From the NCBI GenBank assembly GCA_027604505.1, contig JADIIX010000047.1, forward strand, positions 62,001 through 126,000: DNA of 64,000 nt, in the 5' to 3' direction. Shown here one piece after another: positions 49,319 to 59,188 of the stretch. The notes below the pieces were generated by a model. That model was not told where the DNA came from and did no database searches. It saw only the letters and a list, made by a program, of their open reading frames with translations. The position numbers and the translations under genes were made by a program. Source of the DNA: Gonapodya sp. JEL0774. Its lineage: Eukaryota > Monoblepharomycota > Monoblepharidomycetes > Monoblepharidales > Gonapodyaceae. Within the stretch, counting starts at the first letter, position 1. Every line of letters begins with the position of its first letter.

Positions 49319-50302
49319 ATGAACTCGTTTGAAACTCTCGAGGCGCTCAGAAATCTGCTGGTGCCCGAGGAAGCGGCGTCAAACCCGAAACCGCCATCGC
49401 GAAGAGCTGCGGTGCGTTGCCCGATATTGAAGACCTTGAGCGCCCCGCCCTCCATCGCTCACCTAATCCCCCATCCACCAACCTCTTACACCCCAATTTT
49501 CTCACGCATAACCCAAAAGAATCCCAACGCCCATCTCTCCCCGGCTTCCATCGGCCCCCCGTCCTCCCCCGCCTCCAGAAGCAGCACCTCGTCGAAGAAA
49601 TCCAAACGGGACATTCGACAGGATATGAGCATATGGGATGACGATGAGATCGAAGATGTGGTCGATGCGGTGAAGGACGAGGTGCTTTTGGATCCGAGGG
49701 AGAGGCCGACGTGAGCTGCGGCGGTCTTTTTGCTGGTTGAGTCGTCACCGACACTCATCTCCTACTGTCTCGTCGGTTGTTTTTCGGTTTTTGTACTAAA
49801 AAGCTATGATATTCGATACAGGCAGAATGTGGACAGTGCGGACGTCTTCTTGGGCATGTCGGGCAAGGCCAACTCGTCCATGCACGCAGACGAAATGGTG
49901 GTGGAGGTAGACTTGCCGGCCGTGCAAGCCGTCAAGGAGCTCGAGATTGAGGTGCAAGATACGCTCGTTGACATCCGATCGCAGAAATAGTGAGTTATTG
50001 CTGTTGGTGTTGCCGTCTCTCTGCGTGGTTCTGTTCCCACCAATACCCCTTACGCCGTATGTGGTGCGCAAAACACAAAACATGTACCAATCGACCCCTC
50101 AATGCCTGCCCACCACCCACCTCCCTGCTCCCCCCCCCTCTCCCGGCCCCCCCCCCTGCCCCCCCTCCCTTCCCCCCCTCTCTCCGCCAGCCGCCTTCAT
50201 CTCCCCCTCCCAAAGCCCGTCGACGACAAGTCCGCCAAAGCGCGATGGGACACCGGAAAACACGTACTCTCCATCTCACTTCGCATCAAGCCAGAGTTCT
50301 AA
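49319..50302 (+). CDS. DNAAF6: Axonemal dynein assembly factor DNAAF6 (PIH1D3/Twister)
   Basis: DNAAF6 helps HSP90/R2TP pre-assemble axonemal dynein arms in the cytoplasm. Three exons join in phase: 49319-49710, 49804-49989 and 50191-50302. The product is about 229 residues. The N-terminus NSFETLEALRNLLVPEEA matches human TALEALSKLLNPEEE. After a Ser/Pro linker comes MSIWDDDEIEDV (human DMWDVREIPE-like). The core is TYDIRYRQNVDSADVFLGMS (human YEIIFRQQVGTEDVFLGLS). Next comes DEMVVEVDLPAVQAVKELEI then EVQDTLVDIRSQKYRLRLPL (human [24 protein letters not shown]). The C-terminus is PVDDKSAKARWDTGKHVLSI followed by SLRIKPEF (human [22 protein letters not shown]). This CS-like fold is complete. 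Intron 2 is pyrimidine-rich with long C runs. The gene implies motile flagella in the source organism. Confidence 0.88.
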
Positions 50303-50431
50303 GGAGTCACGAACAACGCCGCACATGCACATAGTACCAACGTACCACACGGGCATGTATATGTACCCACACCCACACGCGCATATTGCATTACATACAT
50401 AACATGACCAACCTAAGCAATCCAATTGTTC

Positions 50432-52708
50432 TCAAAACGTGATGATCTCCACCGCCAACCCGCACACGCTACACTCCCTCTTTCCGTCTTCCCGCGGGGG
50501 TCCGTACACGTGGTCGTGCCGGCTGGACTCGGCCAGGTTGCGAGCCCAGGTTGCGGTGCGGGTTTTTTTGCGGAGGTCTGTGGGAGTGGGGGGGGGGGCG
50601 CGGGGGTTGGGTTGAAGGTTTGGTAAGGGTGTGAATGGAAAACGGTAGGTGAAAAGGTGCAATTAATACAAGCGTCATCAAGATGCTCGCGAGGCTCTTT
50701 GGGGGGGGAGGGGGGGAGTTTGGCGGCGATGGACGGCTTGTTCCACCAGGGTGTGCGCTGTTCTGCAGGTCCGCCATTCCGCCAATCCGCCATTCTGCCA
50801 ATATCTACTCCACCGGTTCCCCGTCCTTGCCCTCGGTCCCCATTCCCCGTGAGACCCACCACCAACCCACTCGCCCCCCCTCCCCCCTTCTTGCGCACAC
50901 GTCCAACCCACCGTTCAACTTCTGCGTAAACACCTGTTCCTTCTTCGTCTTCTTTTGCGCGTCACGGCGTTCGAATTCCCTGTCCAGGTTCTCCTCCGAC
51001 CCCCACTTCTCCCACGCGAAGGCTTCCACCTGTTCACGGAGGTAGAGGAACATGTTGGACCAGGTGTTTTTGCTGGTCGTGGAGGTGGGGGAAGCGGGTG
51101 GGTGAGGGAGTATGGTTGAGAGGACCGAACGGGCGAAAGAGGGAAGGTGGGTGGGTCGGGGCACTTACTGGGGGTTGGGTTTCTCCCATGTGGGGAGTTT
51201 TTCAGAGTCTCGGAGTTCACCTGGTGACGATTACGATAACCAAAGAGGTAAACCAACGGAGGAATCGCCAACGGTCTTGGTAAACTACCATTGTCACAGC
51301 TTGGGAAGCGGCATGTGCAACACGGTGTGACCCAGCTATCCGAATAGCAGACCTCATCACCTCGGAATTCAATCTTCCAAGCCTCGCGATCTTGTTCGAG
51401 CCCACGCCTATGCCGTGCCCTCATTCCGGCCTTGGCACCCCACCCGTTTGACCGCTCACCCCATCGGCCGAACCACAAAGCCACCCCTCGCCCGCAACCC
51501 CCCCCCCCCAGCCACAACCCAAACCAACTCACTCTCGGTCAGCAAGTAATCCTCCCTACACTCTGTCTTTGTTAGCAAGCTGTACTTTTCTGGTTTGGCC
51601 TTTTTACAGTTCCTGCACACATTGAGGTGGAAGAAGCGCTGGATGATCTTGTCGAGTTCCAGGGAGCCACAGTCCCTACAGCGGGGGTTCTCCGAGAGGG
51701 GAAGCTGGATGGCTTGGAGCGGAGGGGTGGGGCGGGGGAGAAGATGAATAGGGGAATACAGGGATGGATCAGATGTGGGAGTTTGATGTGGTGGGAATTC
51801 CGAGATGCGGGTACCAATTATTCAAAAGAAGACCTCCAGCCAACTTCCACAAACATCATCAAGGGGGACGGGTGAGTAAGAAAGGTTTTCGGCGTTGTGG
51901 AGGGTTTCACCATTACGTTCCTCAATCTGTGTCAAAACACTCGAGCTCCAACCCTTCCCACATCCTGCAGAACCCGCCCAATCCCTCCCACTCCACGAGC
52001 CCCGACACCCTCGAACCGTCTGAGCCCTCACGACCGCGCCCAACTCAACTCACGCGGATCATCGACCACCTCCCTGTCCATCAACCTCGCCCTCTTCGCA
52101 GCGTGGAGGGCCAAGGCATCGTCCACTGCCGACGTCGCCGACGAGCCAGCCACTCCTGCACCAGCGGGCAGTCCACTGGCCTCGCCCCCGCCACCGCCGA
52201 GGTCAGACTCGACCAAGAACCCTCCCTTGGTGTCGACCATTTCCGTGAAGTTGTACTCGTAGTAGGACATATACTGGCGCTTGGACCTGCGAGAGGCATT
52301 TGGGCGGGGTGGTGCGGGGTTGGGTGATGGTGTGGGAGGTGCTGCTGGTGCGGGTGTGGGGTGTGCAGGTGGGGTGTGGTGTGTCGAGGTTGAGTTGGCC
52401 GTCCCAGTCGCGGCACCTGCTGCATCGGATCGTAGCACACCAGGTGGCTGAGATCGTGTCTGTGTATCTATCTGTGAAACTTCCCGTCCTCCTTCTCCTC
52501 CTTCCCCTCGTTGTGGTTCCCCTTCCCGTTGGCGCTGAGCAACCCTCGCAGCCCGCACGTCGAGCGCTCGAAGACGCTTTTCCTCGATAGCGGAGAGTTG
52601 CGAGGGCGTTAGTGGCGTGGGACGGGGTGCGGTGTCGGGTGGAGGTGGGGTGGTCATTTTGGAGCCCCGATGGATCGTCGTGCCCTCGAGGACAATCTTC
52701 GCATTCAT
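50432..52708 (-). CDS. XPA: XPA/Rad14 nucleotide-excision-repair damage-recognition protein
   Basis: XPA verifies DNA damage and scaffolds the excision-repair complex. The first block (52708-52028) contains the helix LSAIEEKRLRALDVRAARVA then QRQRE, and the diagnostic YMSYYEYNFTEMVDTKGGFL followed by VESD (human KMTDTKGGFLLEE). The zinc finger is encoded near 51.70-51.54 kb: CRDCGSLELDKIIQRFFHLN, VCRNCKKAKPEKYSLLTKTE and CREDYLLT, a C4 finger. Next are ELRDSEKLPTWEKPNPQ and, from about 51.08 kb, NTWSNMFLYLREQVEAFAWE then KWGSEENLDREFERR (human MKLYLKLQIVKRSLEVWGS). The last exon gives HDHVYGPPREDGKRECSVCG then LAVEIITF, the second Cys pair seen at the XPA C-terminus. The start could be Met 52708 or Met 52657 (MTTPPPPD). 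Pro/Thr-rich expansion follows residue 60. Confidence 0.85.
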
Positions 52709-53352
52709 TCACGGACATCACACCCCGAAGTCCCCAATTCTCGACCGGTCATTCGAGCGGAACACAACAGTTACTCAAGAAATTCATCCCGGACACGATA
52801 AAATAAAATGAATTGTTCCAAATTTGATGAAGGAACTCCCATGAAGTTCTTTGATGCCATGCGACACATCCTCATCTTTGATCGTCGTCACAGCACACAT
52901 CATTCCCGTCCTTGTACAGCCGCTCGGTCTGTGACAATTCCCACTCGCCAGGATACTCAGGGTACACAAATTCATGTTTGTACCGGGGCGACGTGTGAGC
53001 CATCAGCAATTTGGGGGAATGGTAAAACAAACATTCGCAAGTAATTCCGACTCTGCGATTGTACTAGATTTTTGAGCCGGTAACAAAGAAAGCAGTTTTG
53101 AAAACATGTGGTAGGATCAAGCTCACATAGATAATCTGTTGCTTCTACTGCTAGGATGACTGACATAAATTGTATCGCTCGAAGTGGATGTTCGTGCAAT
53201 TTCCAGGTGGATCATAAAACGAATACATGGCAAATTAAAGGCACCGTACTCCCCCACAACGCGAAGCACTTGTCCGTCCGATGTCGATTAAATCATCCAT
53301 ATTCGACACAACCCTATTTACATGTGATAAGCTCGCCCTCGCACAAGAAAAT
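52709..53352. other. Intergenic region between GST and XPA, with repeat element
   Basis: These 644 bases hold the XPA promoter and the GST 3' UTR (both genes on the minus strand). A roughly 65-bp sequence at 52736-52801 has a diverged second copy at 54639-54710. No gene was recognised. Confidence 0.5.
52736..52801. repeat. Palindromic repeat copy 1, upstream of XPA
   Basis: The first 33 bases match copy 2 at 29 positions by eye. The core has inverted arms CTCGA and TCGAG around CCGGTCAT. Further matching is looser: CAAGAAA, a TCATCC/TAATCC stretch and a GGAC...CGATA end. It lies 28-93 bases upstream of the XPA start codon at 52708. Confidence 0.65.
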
Positions 53353-54250
53353 TCACAAAGCTCCGCTCGCCCTGAAGAACCCATACCGCGGTTTGTCCGC
53401 CGTCAGCCCCAAATCCACCACCGGACACCCCGCACGTACGAGCTCCTCCTTCCTGCGTGCACTGGGCGTCGCAAATGTGATATCTTCCCAGAGCGCAACA
53501 TTTCCAAACGCAGGGTGGTCGAGCACACGGTCAATGTACGCAAAGGCGTTTGGCCACTTGGAGGGGTCCAAGAGCGCCTCTCCTCGACCCCACCTCAGGT
53601 TCCGGAAGAAGGCGCACAGAGCCACCTCGGGCACTAACGGGTCTTTTGTTCCAAACATGAATCCACCGCGATCCTGCATCCCTGGTGTTCCCTGGAGGAG
53701 TCCTTCGATGTACGTCAGCACGTCTGGGATGTCCACCTGCTCCGCCTTTCGTACTCGCTCCGGGTCGGGCTTCTCTCCAAACGTGACCACCCTTAAAACT
53801 CTTTGCGCGAAATAAGACCATGTCACGGCGTCCCCGACCCTCGTGTCTGCGTACTCCTCGATCCACCGAGCACGGGCACGGGCCTTGGGGTCTGTCACAG
53901 GCGGATAAAGTGGTGGGCCTTCGGGAAAGGCCTCAGAGATGTACTCGCAGATTGCAGTAGAGTCGCAAACCGTGAAATCGCCGTGGATGAGGACCGGTAT
54001 TCGCCTGACGGGCGAAAGCTTTGTGAAAGCGTTGTTTCCCATCCATGGACTGAGCATGCTGCAGGGTAGATGATCCATTTCAATACAACATCTGATCGAG
54101 CAAATCGGGGTGCACCTTCATAAGAGGATGATCGGAGTATACGTACTCGACTTCCCACTTGATTCCCTTGAGATTCAGAGCATAAACGACCTTGCGGACG
54201 TAGGGGCTCAACAAGGAGCCGACGATGATCACTTTTGGTTTTTCGGACAT
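53353..54250 (-). CDS. Glutathione S-transferase
   Basis: Two exons, 54250-54090 and 54058-53353, join through a 31-nt GT-AG intron, giving about 288 residues. The thioredoxin-like N-terminal domain starts MSEKPKVIIVGSLLSPYVRK then VVYALNLKGIKWE, with SPYVRK where the catalytic Ser/Tyr usually sits. It continues after the splice with AFTKLSPVRRIPVLIHGDFT and CDSTAICEYISEAFPEG, whose PVL and DSTAI are the glutathione-binding signatures. The helical C-terminal domain contains ARARWIEEYADTRVGDAVTW and a C-terminal DITFATPSARRKEELVRA helix. The class is not certain; it is like fungal Ure2/omega-like or uncharacterised bacterial-type GSTs. Without the mini-intron the frame would stop after DLLDQMLY, so the alternative is a frameshifted pseudogene, which I think less likely. 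Confidence 0.82.
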
Positions 54251-54907
54251 GCCCGGAAGCGAGGCAACGTTACTTGGACGAGTCGGTGACGGGCGTAGGT
54301 GACGGTCGGCGCCCAAGTGCGGATCAAGGGAGAGAAAACGTCCGGTGATAGACTTTCGATGTGTACGGATCTTGCCGAGAAGGAATTGCGGAGGGCGCGG
54401 GGAACTTTCGGTGCCGATAAGGTCCTTTGCAACCGAAAAGTCGATTCCGGCCTATGTGTACCTCTTGTTTGGTTCCGGCTTGTCAGTCAAACCACAGCAA
54501 GTAAAATGAAATATGTACAATCCGCGTCATCACAGCTGATTTGAAGAGAGATAATCCTGCCAGAAGTTTGTTCGCAATTCACAGACATCATGATCACTTT
54601 ACCCCAAAGTTTAGAAAACCCGACCCCGCCGTGGGGGGAATTCTCGAGCGGTCATTCGAGTGGAACCCAAACGGGGGTTGTTCCAAGAAACAATTAATCC
54701 TGGACGATACTTTGTTTTCACAAATAGAGTACGTTAAGTGCACGTTGGGGTGTCGCCCCTGTATTGTTGAATTCACCACACACAAGAGGGCAGTCCACCA
54801 ACCAAACTCAAGCTCAAACCACCTCCACCTCTACAAATCGCAATCCACATGCTGCTCCCCGTTTTCAACCCACTGCCCCACTCCCCCACTCCCACACCAC
54901 TCCATAT
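54251..54907. other. Intergenic region between RPL14 and GST, with repeat element
   Basis: These 657 bases contain the GST promoter and the RPL14 3' UTR (both on the minus strand), plus repeat copy 2 at 54639-54710. No gene was recognised. Confidence 0.5.
54639..54710. repeat. Palindromic repeat copy 2, upstream of GST
   Basis: This is the counterpart of 52736-52801. The inverted arms CTCGA/TCGAG around GCGGTCAT are kept. It lies about 390 bases upstream of the GST start codon at 54250. Confidence 0.65.
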
Positions 54908-55932
54908 CTAGGCCTTGAGCGCCTTGTGCACCGCGAGGCGTTTCTATCGGCGCGGGGTGCGTGTGTGTGGAGGGGGGGGGGGGGGGTATCGCAACGAACC
55001 GTGTCAGCAAGCACACAAGCGATCGAGACGAGAGCGAGGGTAAAAAAAGCGGCCCAGACGTCCTCGCCCCGTCGCCTCCGTACCACTCCAACCCTCATAC
55101 CGCCCCCGGTCCGGTCCCACCAACCAACCCACCTCTTTCCTGGCCAGCATGACCTTGAACCTGTCAAAATCCGACAACGCCGCTCTCCTCTTCCTCCTCT
55201 CGAGTTTCTTCGCCCAGCTGGTTTTCTCCCACTTTTCTGAGACGCCTTCCTTTTCCCAGGCGCGGGCCACGGCGGGGGAACCAGAGGTGCGCGCGAGACG
55301 GATTTTCAGAGGGGTGAGGACCAGACGTTTGAACGCAAAGGATTGCCGGGGGACAGAGGTGGTGGGGCCGTCGATGAGGGCCTGAGCGGGTGAAGGGGAG
55401 GGGAGGGGAGAGGGGAGAGGGGGGGTACGGCGGTGAGATGGGGTTTGGGTGGACGGAGCGGTATGACACACAGAGTCATGACCCGGTGTGGGGGCTCCAA
55501 GGTGAACGAGGGACGACCGACGCGGTCCTGTACAGACTTATCCTGGCCAGGCACGGCTTTCGTAGCACGGTTTCCATCAAAGGTCAAACAGGTGTTCCAT
55601 GGCCTCCGGCCATGAATGGACTATCTCGCCTGGTCCGTACGAAGGTAAGGTTCAACGGTATACATGGCCTCGGCCATGAAGTGTTCCATGGTTGGGCTAT
55701 CTCGCCTCACGGCTCGCGACCATTCCGTGGTATACATGGCCTCCGGTCATGAATGGACTATCTCGCTCACGCTCGACAGGGCCTCGCCTGGCGGCTCTGC
55801 CCATCGCTCGCTACCAAACGACCAACTCACCCTGTTGTGGTCGATGATATCGACAATGACGGCCAATTTTCCGGCGTCGGGACCGTAGTTGAGGAGGACC
55901 ACTCGGCCGACTTCGACGAGGCGTTGGAAGAG
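54908..55932 (-). CDS. RPL14: 60S ribosomal protein L14 (eL14), start exon unresolved
   Basis: eL14 is a structural protein of the large cytosolic ribosomal subunit. Three exons are clear: 55932-55831, 55381-55133 and 54943-54908. They give [20 protein letters not shown] then [20 protein letters not shown], which matches eL14 ([20 protein letters not shown]). Next is [20 protein letters not shown] then [20 protein letters not shown] and [10 protein letters not shown] 36-nt last exon encodes [11 protein letters not shown] and the stop, like the KKALAKA end of fungal eL14. The initiator exon, probably only a few codons, lies upstream of the acceptor at 55933 and was not found. The span therefore lacks the start. 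The first intron shown (55382-55830) is unusually long for this window and carries a three-copy repeat; the second (54944-55132) has a long G/C homopolymer. Confidence 0.9.
55597..55767. repeat. Three-copy degenerate repeat inside an RPL14 intron
   Basis: Copies start near 55597, 55662 and 55733 (spacing about 66 and 71 bases). Each contains (A/C)CATGGCCTC(C)GG(C/T)CATGAA followed within 5-25 bases by CTATCTCGC. The first half is a perfect or near-perfect inverted repeat (CATGGCC / GGCCATG), so each copy can form a hairpin. Copies 1 and 2 also share GTGTTCCATGG. Confidence 0.75.
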
Positions 55933-55959
55933 CTGGGGGGGAGTGGGGAGTGGGGAGGG

Positions 55960-57318
55960 GTAGAGTGGGGAATGGGGAATGGGGAATGAAGGGAAAGAGT
56001 GAGCGAGTGGAGACAAGCGACAAGTGCGGTGCAAACAGGATTCCACAAGTGGGGAGCAAGAAGCGGGGGAAGAGAAGGAGAGGAAGGAATTGAGAGGAGG
56101 AGGAGCGAGGATGGCGCGGGAGAAACAAAGGGACCCGTGCATCCTCCCCGGGACACGGATGGGGGCCACACAGATGGAGGAACAAGACACGAGGCAGGCA
56201 AGTGCAGACAGACATGTGGTGGGTTCGAAGGCCGGGGGATGGAGATGGAAAAGCGAGAGTGGAGGAGGATTTGAGCATGAGGATATGAGGATTGGGGATG
56301 TTTGGTGTTGGAGGGCGTTGAGGAGTGAGGAGTGTGTTTGGAGGGTTGGTTTATGAGATGGGGAACGAGGTTGCCGGTCTGGGTGTGTGCGTCCGTGTGT
56401 GGGATGAGTTGTCTGCCGTGGATGCTGCCGGTCGTTTCCCGCTTGTGTCTGTTGGTCCCGTCCACCCGTCCCCCCGTCCACCCGCTGTGCAGCCGTCCTT
56501 TCCTGTGCAGCCGTCCCTATGCCATCCATCCGGTTCCCACACTCGACTCCACCCCCCCATCCCACCCCACTGCACCCCCTTGTTGCCCACATCCATCCAT
56601 CGCATCCTGCGCTCTGCCAGTGGCGGCTTCCCGCACTCCACATCCACAGCATCTCCACCGCTGTGCTGCCCCAGTCCCCACTTTGCTCACCATCGATGCG
56701 TCGTTGTCTGCTTGCTGGGGGATGCGGACTTGGGCTTCCCTTTGTGGCTCTGGCCAACACACACACACACACAAGATATTGTGGCACGTCTTGTTTTGGT
56801 TTCCCCTCTTGTGCAATTCGCTCACTGCCATTCTCAACTTTGGAATTTAAATAATTTCGGAATCTATTACTCCTCCTCTGTGCCCCCCCACCCAACGCCA
56901 CCCCACGCCAAAGTCCTCCTTGTTCTCCAAGGAATGAGCGTCGGTTCGTTTACATAATACAATGCAAATTTCTCAATAATTTTTGGACATGGGTACCTAT
57001 TGCCTGCAGTGAATGGTCCCTGGAGGTGTGTGGTGGGAGGGGTGACGTCATTCCTGCACATCCACCAAACCTCCAACCCCATCCCCCAATCCCAACACCC
57101 AAAAACCAACACCCCCCTCACTCACTCACCCATGCTCGGCCCTTAGCAAACACGGGCGGGGCCCGCGCCCCCCCCCCCCCCACAACCCCCCCCCCCTAGG
57201 ACTAAAACACATCGACTCAGAAACAGCAGCAGGACCACCTCGANNNNNNNNNNCCCCTCACTCACTCACCCCTGCTCGGCCCGTCCCACCCTCCCCCCCC
57301 ACCACCCCCCCCACCACT
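55960..57318. other. Low-complexity region with assembly gap
   Basis: This stretch has long purine- or pyrimidine-rich tracts, poly-C runs (57171-57198), a (CA)n microsatellite (56756-56771) and a 10-N gap. Long open frames on both strands (for example 55747-56901 minus and 56325-56957 plus) come from biased composition and show no family motif. The missing RPL14 first exon and the 5' end of the downstream zinc-protein gene may be hidden here. Confidence 0.5.
57244..57253. other. Assembly gap (10 N) flanked by a duplicated sequence
   Basis: Ten Ns. The 29 bases just right of the gap (57254-57282) nearly repeat those at 57113-57141 left of it, pointing to a collapsed tandem repeat or an overlap the assembler failed to merge. 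Confidence 0.9.
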
Positions 57319-58128
57319 CCCCTACCGTGAAGGTCGCTCCAAGCTCCTCTGCTCCCGCTGCCTCGTGCCCTCCACCCTCGACCCCTCCAACTGGCGCCGC
57401 GTGGTCATCGACCGCATAATCCACGCATCCTCAGCCTCAGAGCAGAACGACGTACAGAGGATGTTCGCCTGTAACGACTGTTTGCTCAGGAGTAGGAGGG
57501 AGGCACCCAGGGAGGAGAAGCTGTGAGTCTGAGTCTGAGTGGCCAGGGTCCACAGTCCCCAAGTGGGGCACCCTGGCCCGGACGCAAGGGAGCGAAGCGA
57601 AGTGGGAGTCGTCTGGTGTCTGTGTCGGGGGCTGTCCTGTGCCCCGCCGACCATCTCGTCCCCGAACCCGCCCGCCCGCGCACCCCGCGTACCAAGTCCC
57701 ACTCACTCGCTGACTGTTGATCGTCATACCCCTCTCACCCTTCCATCCAGCGCCAAAGTCTGCTCGGCCTGTCAACTCCGCCTTCATAAATGCGAGGTGG
57801 GTTCGGGCTTTGTTGTTCGTCGGTCTCGGTCGGGGTCCACACAACCATGTCCACAAACGACATCCATCTCGCGCCTTAGTACTCCGCCAGACAGTGGAAA
57901 GAAAAGTGAGTCGCGCCTTTCCCCCCCACAACCACAACCGCGCCGTTTCTTTTGTTCCTCACAGCTGGTCCACACACAATACACTCGGCGCCCCAACCTC
58001 GCCACCGCTAGCGAACAACCCCGCTGCGAGATGTGCGTCAAGCTGGACATGGACGTGGCGAAGGCGGTCGTGTGTGAGTTGGAGATGGCGGGCCGAGAAA
58101 GGGAGGAGAGGGGGAAAGGGTTGTGGTG
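57319..58128 (+). CDS. Uncharacterised zinc-ribbon-like protein with four CxxC motifs (5' end missing)
   Basis: Three exon pieces read in phase, at about 57319-57522, 57752-57797 and 57965-58128. The joined product contains KLLCSRC, then WRRVVIDRIIHASS, MFACNDCLLRSRRE, AKVCSACQLRLHKCE, and TRRPNLATASEQPRCEMCVK. It ends in a charged helix (CELEMAGREREERGKGLW). Four CxxC pairs (CSRC, CNDC, CSAC, CEMC) suggest two treble-cleft or zinc-ribbon sites. No initiator Met is found between the gap at 57244-57253 and the first piece, so the start is upstream or in the gap. I do not recognise the family; the pattern does not fit GATA, RING or Zn2Cys6 spacing. Confidence 0.5.
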
Positions 58129-59188
58129 AAGTGGAGGATGGGCACGTCACGAACGATCGGGACCAGAGCATCGTCTCGGTCACGGACAATTCTCATCTGA
58201 TATTTCCCCTCCTTCCCCTCCTCCTCCCCTCCCTGTTCTTTCTCGGGTTCCTGTTTACTCGACCGGCGTTCGGGGTCTCCACGTATCCCGTCTCGGGGTG
58301 CTCGGGTGTTCGGGTCCGCGTGTTTGGAACGGTGCCCCGACGCTGCACAGGCGACCCGTACGCGATCGACGAGTGATGGGCGACGGTGGACTCGGGGCGG
58401 ACGGGAAGGAGGACCATGTGGGCGTAGAAAAACACGAGATGACGGGAAATGGGAGCTTGCGGGCGTAAAATCACACGAGACCAAGTCGTAAACTCAAACG
58501 ACGTGAAGGGCTTCAGAGGGCAGAGAGGAGATCAAGAACCTGTAGATTTGGACCGACTCGAGACATTTTTTTTTTCTCTTCCTTCTTTGTTTCTTCGATC
58601 TTGTGCAAAACTGTATGTAACACACGTGAGAACAGAAAAACACCCACAATTACCAAACTTGCCACATTGGGCGTTGCGGTTCAGGTCGGTGATTGAACTC
58701 ACTGCCCGCGGATGTTCCCAAATAGGAAGTGAGTCTGTGGGCCCGCCCGGTGCTCGAACCGTCACACGATCGCCTGAGGACCTTCATGTGGGATGATTGG
58801 TACCACTAGAGAGCCAGTTGATCAACACACGAGTCATGGTTGAACCATGGTCGATCTCCCAGCCGGAAAGAACCAAATTAGGAGAACCTATTTTACAGGT
58901 AATTCTATCTTGCACTCGCGAGGTTACACCACTCCAACTCGAGCTCACGAATCGGACGCAAGCAGTCGGTCTCAGTTGCTGATGGATCGCTTTTTCTTTC
59001 CTCCTCTCACACGAACCACCCAAATACGGTTACTATTATACTTAGGCTCTGATAAAGATATACATGCCAGATTAATTCTGGGAGTTGGTAGTACCGCGCA
59101 TTATATTGTGTGCGTACAGTTTAGTGGGCCCAAACCCCGAGCTCCGAATGCCCCACTGAACCAGTGTCTGTCGAAAACAAACCCAACG
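58129..59188. other. 1.06-kb intergenic region upstream of CEP135
   Basis: No protein-coding frame with family resemblance was seen. It should include the CEP135 promoter and the zinc-protein 3' UTR. Short inverted repeats occur, for example CATGGTTGAACCATG near 58836-58850. A tRNA-like A-box/B-box pair on the minus strand (58741-58815) was examined and not accepted. Confidence 0.4.

Noticed and set aside
50000-50190. C-rich tract as a possible i-motif/G-quadruplex regulator
   Set aside because: It is the pyrimidine tract of DNAAF6 intron 2 just before the acceptor. Similar C runs occur elsewhere in this window, so nothing specific supports a regulatory role.
53156-53815. 219-codon plus-strand frame antisense to the GST
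   Set aside because: The GST frame on the other strand has clear family motifs; this is its antisense shadow.
55747-56901. 384-codon open frame on the minus strand
   Set aside because: Only its first 34 codons after the acceptor at 55933 match RPL14. The rest is compositionally biased Pro/Ser/His-rich sequence with no family motif.
58741-58815. Possible tRNA or tRNA-derived element on the minus strand (A-box-like TGGCTCTCTAGTGGTA and B-box-like GGTTCGAGC)
   Set aside because: The T arm pairs only weakly around TTCGAGC and no D-stem partner or acceptor stem could be found, so it does not fold as a tRNA. tRNAscan-SE would settle it.
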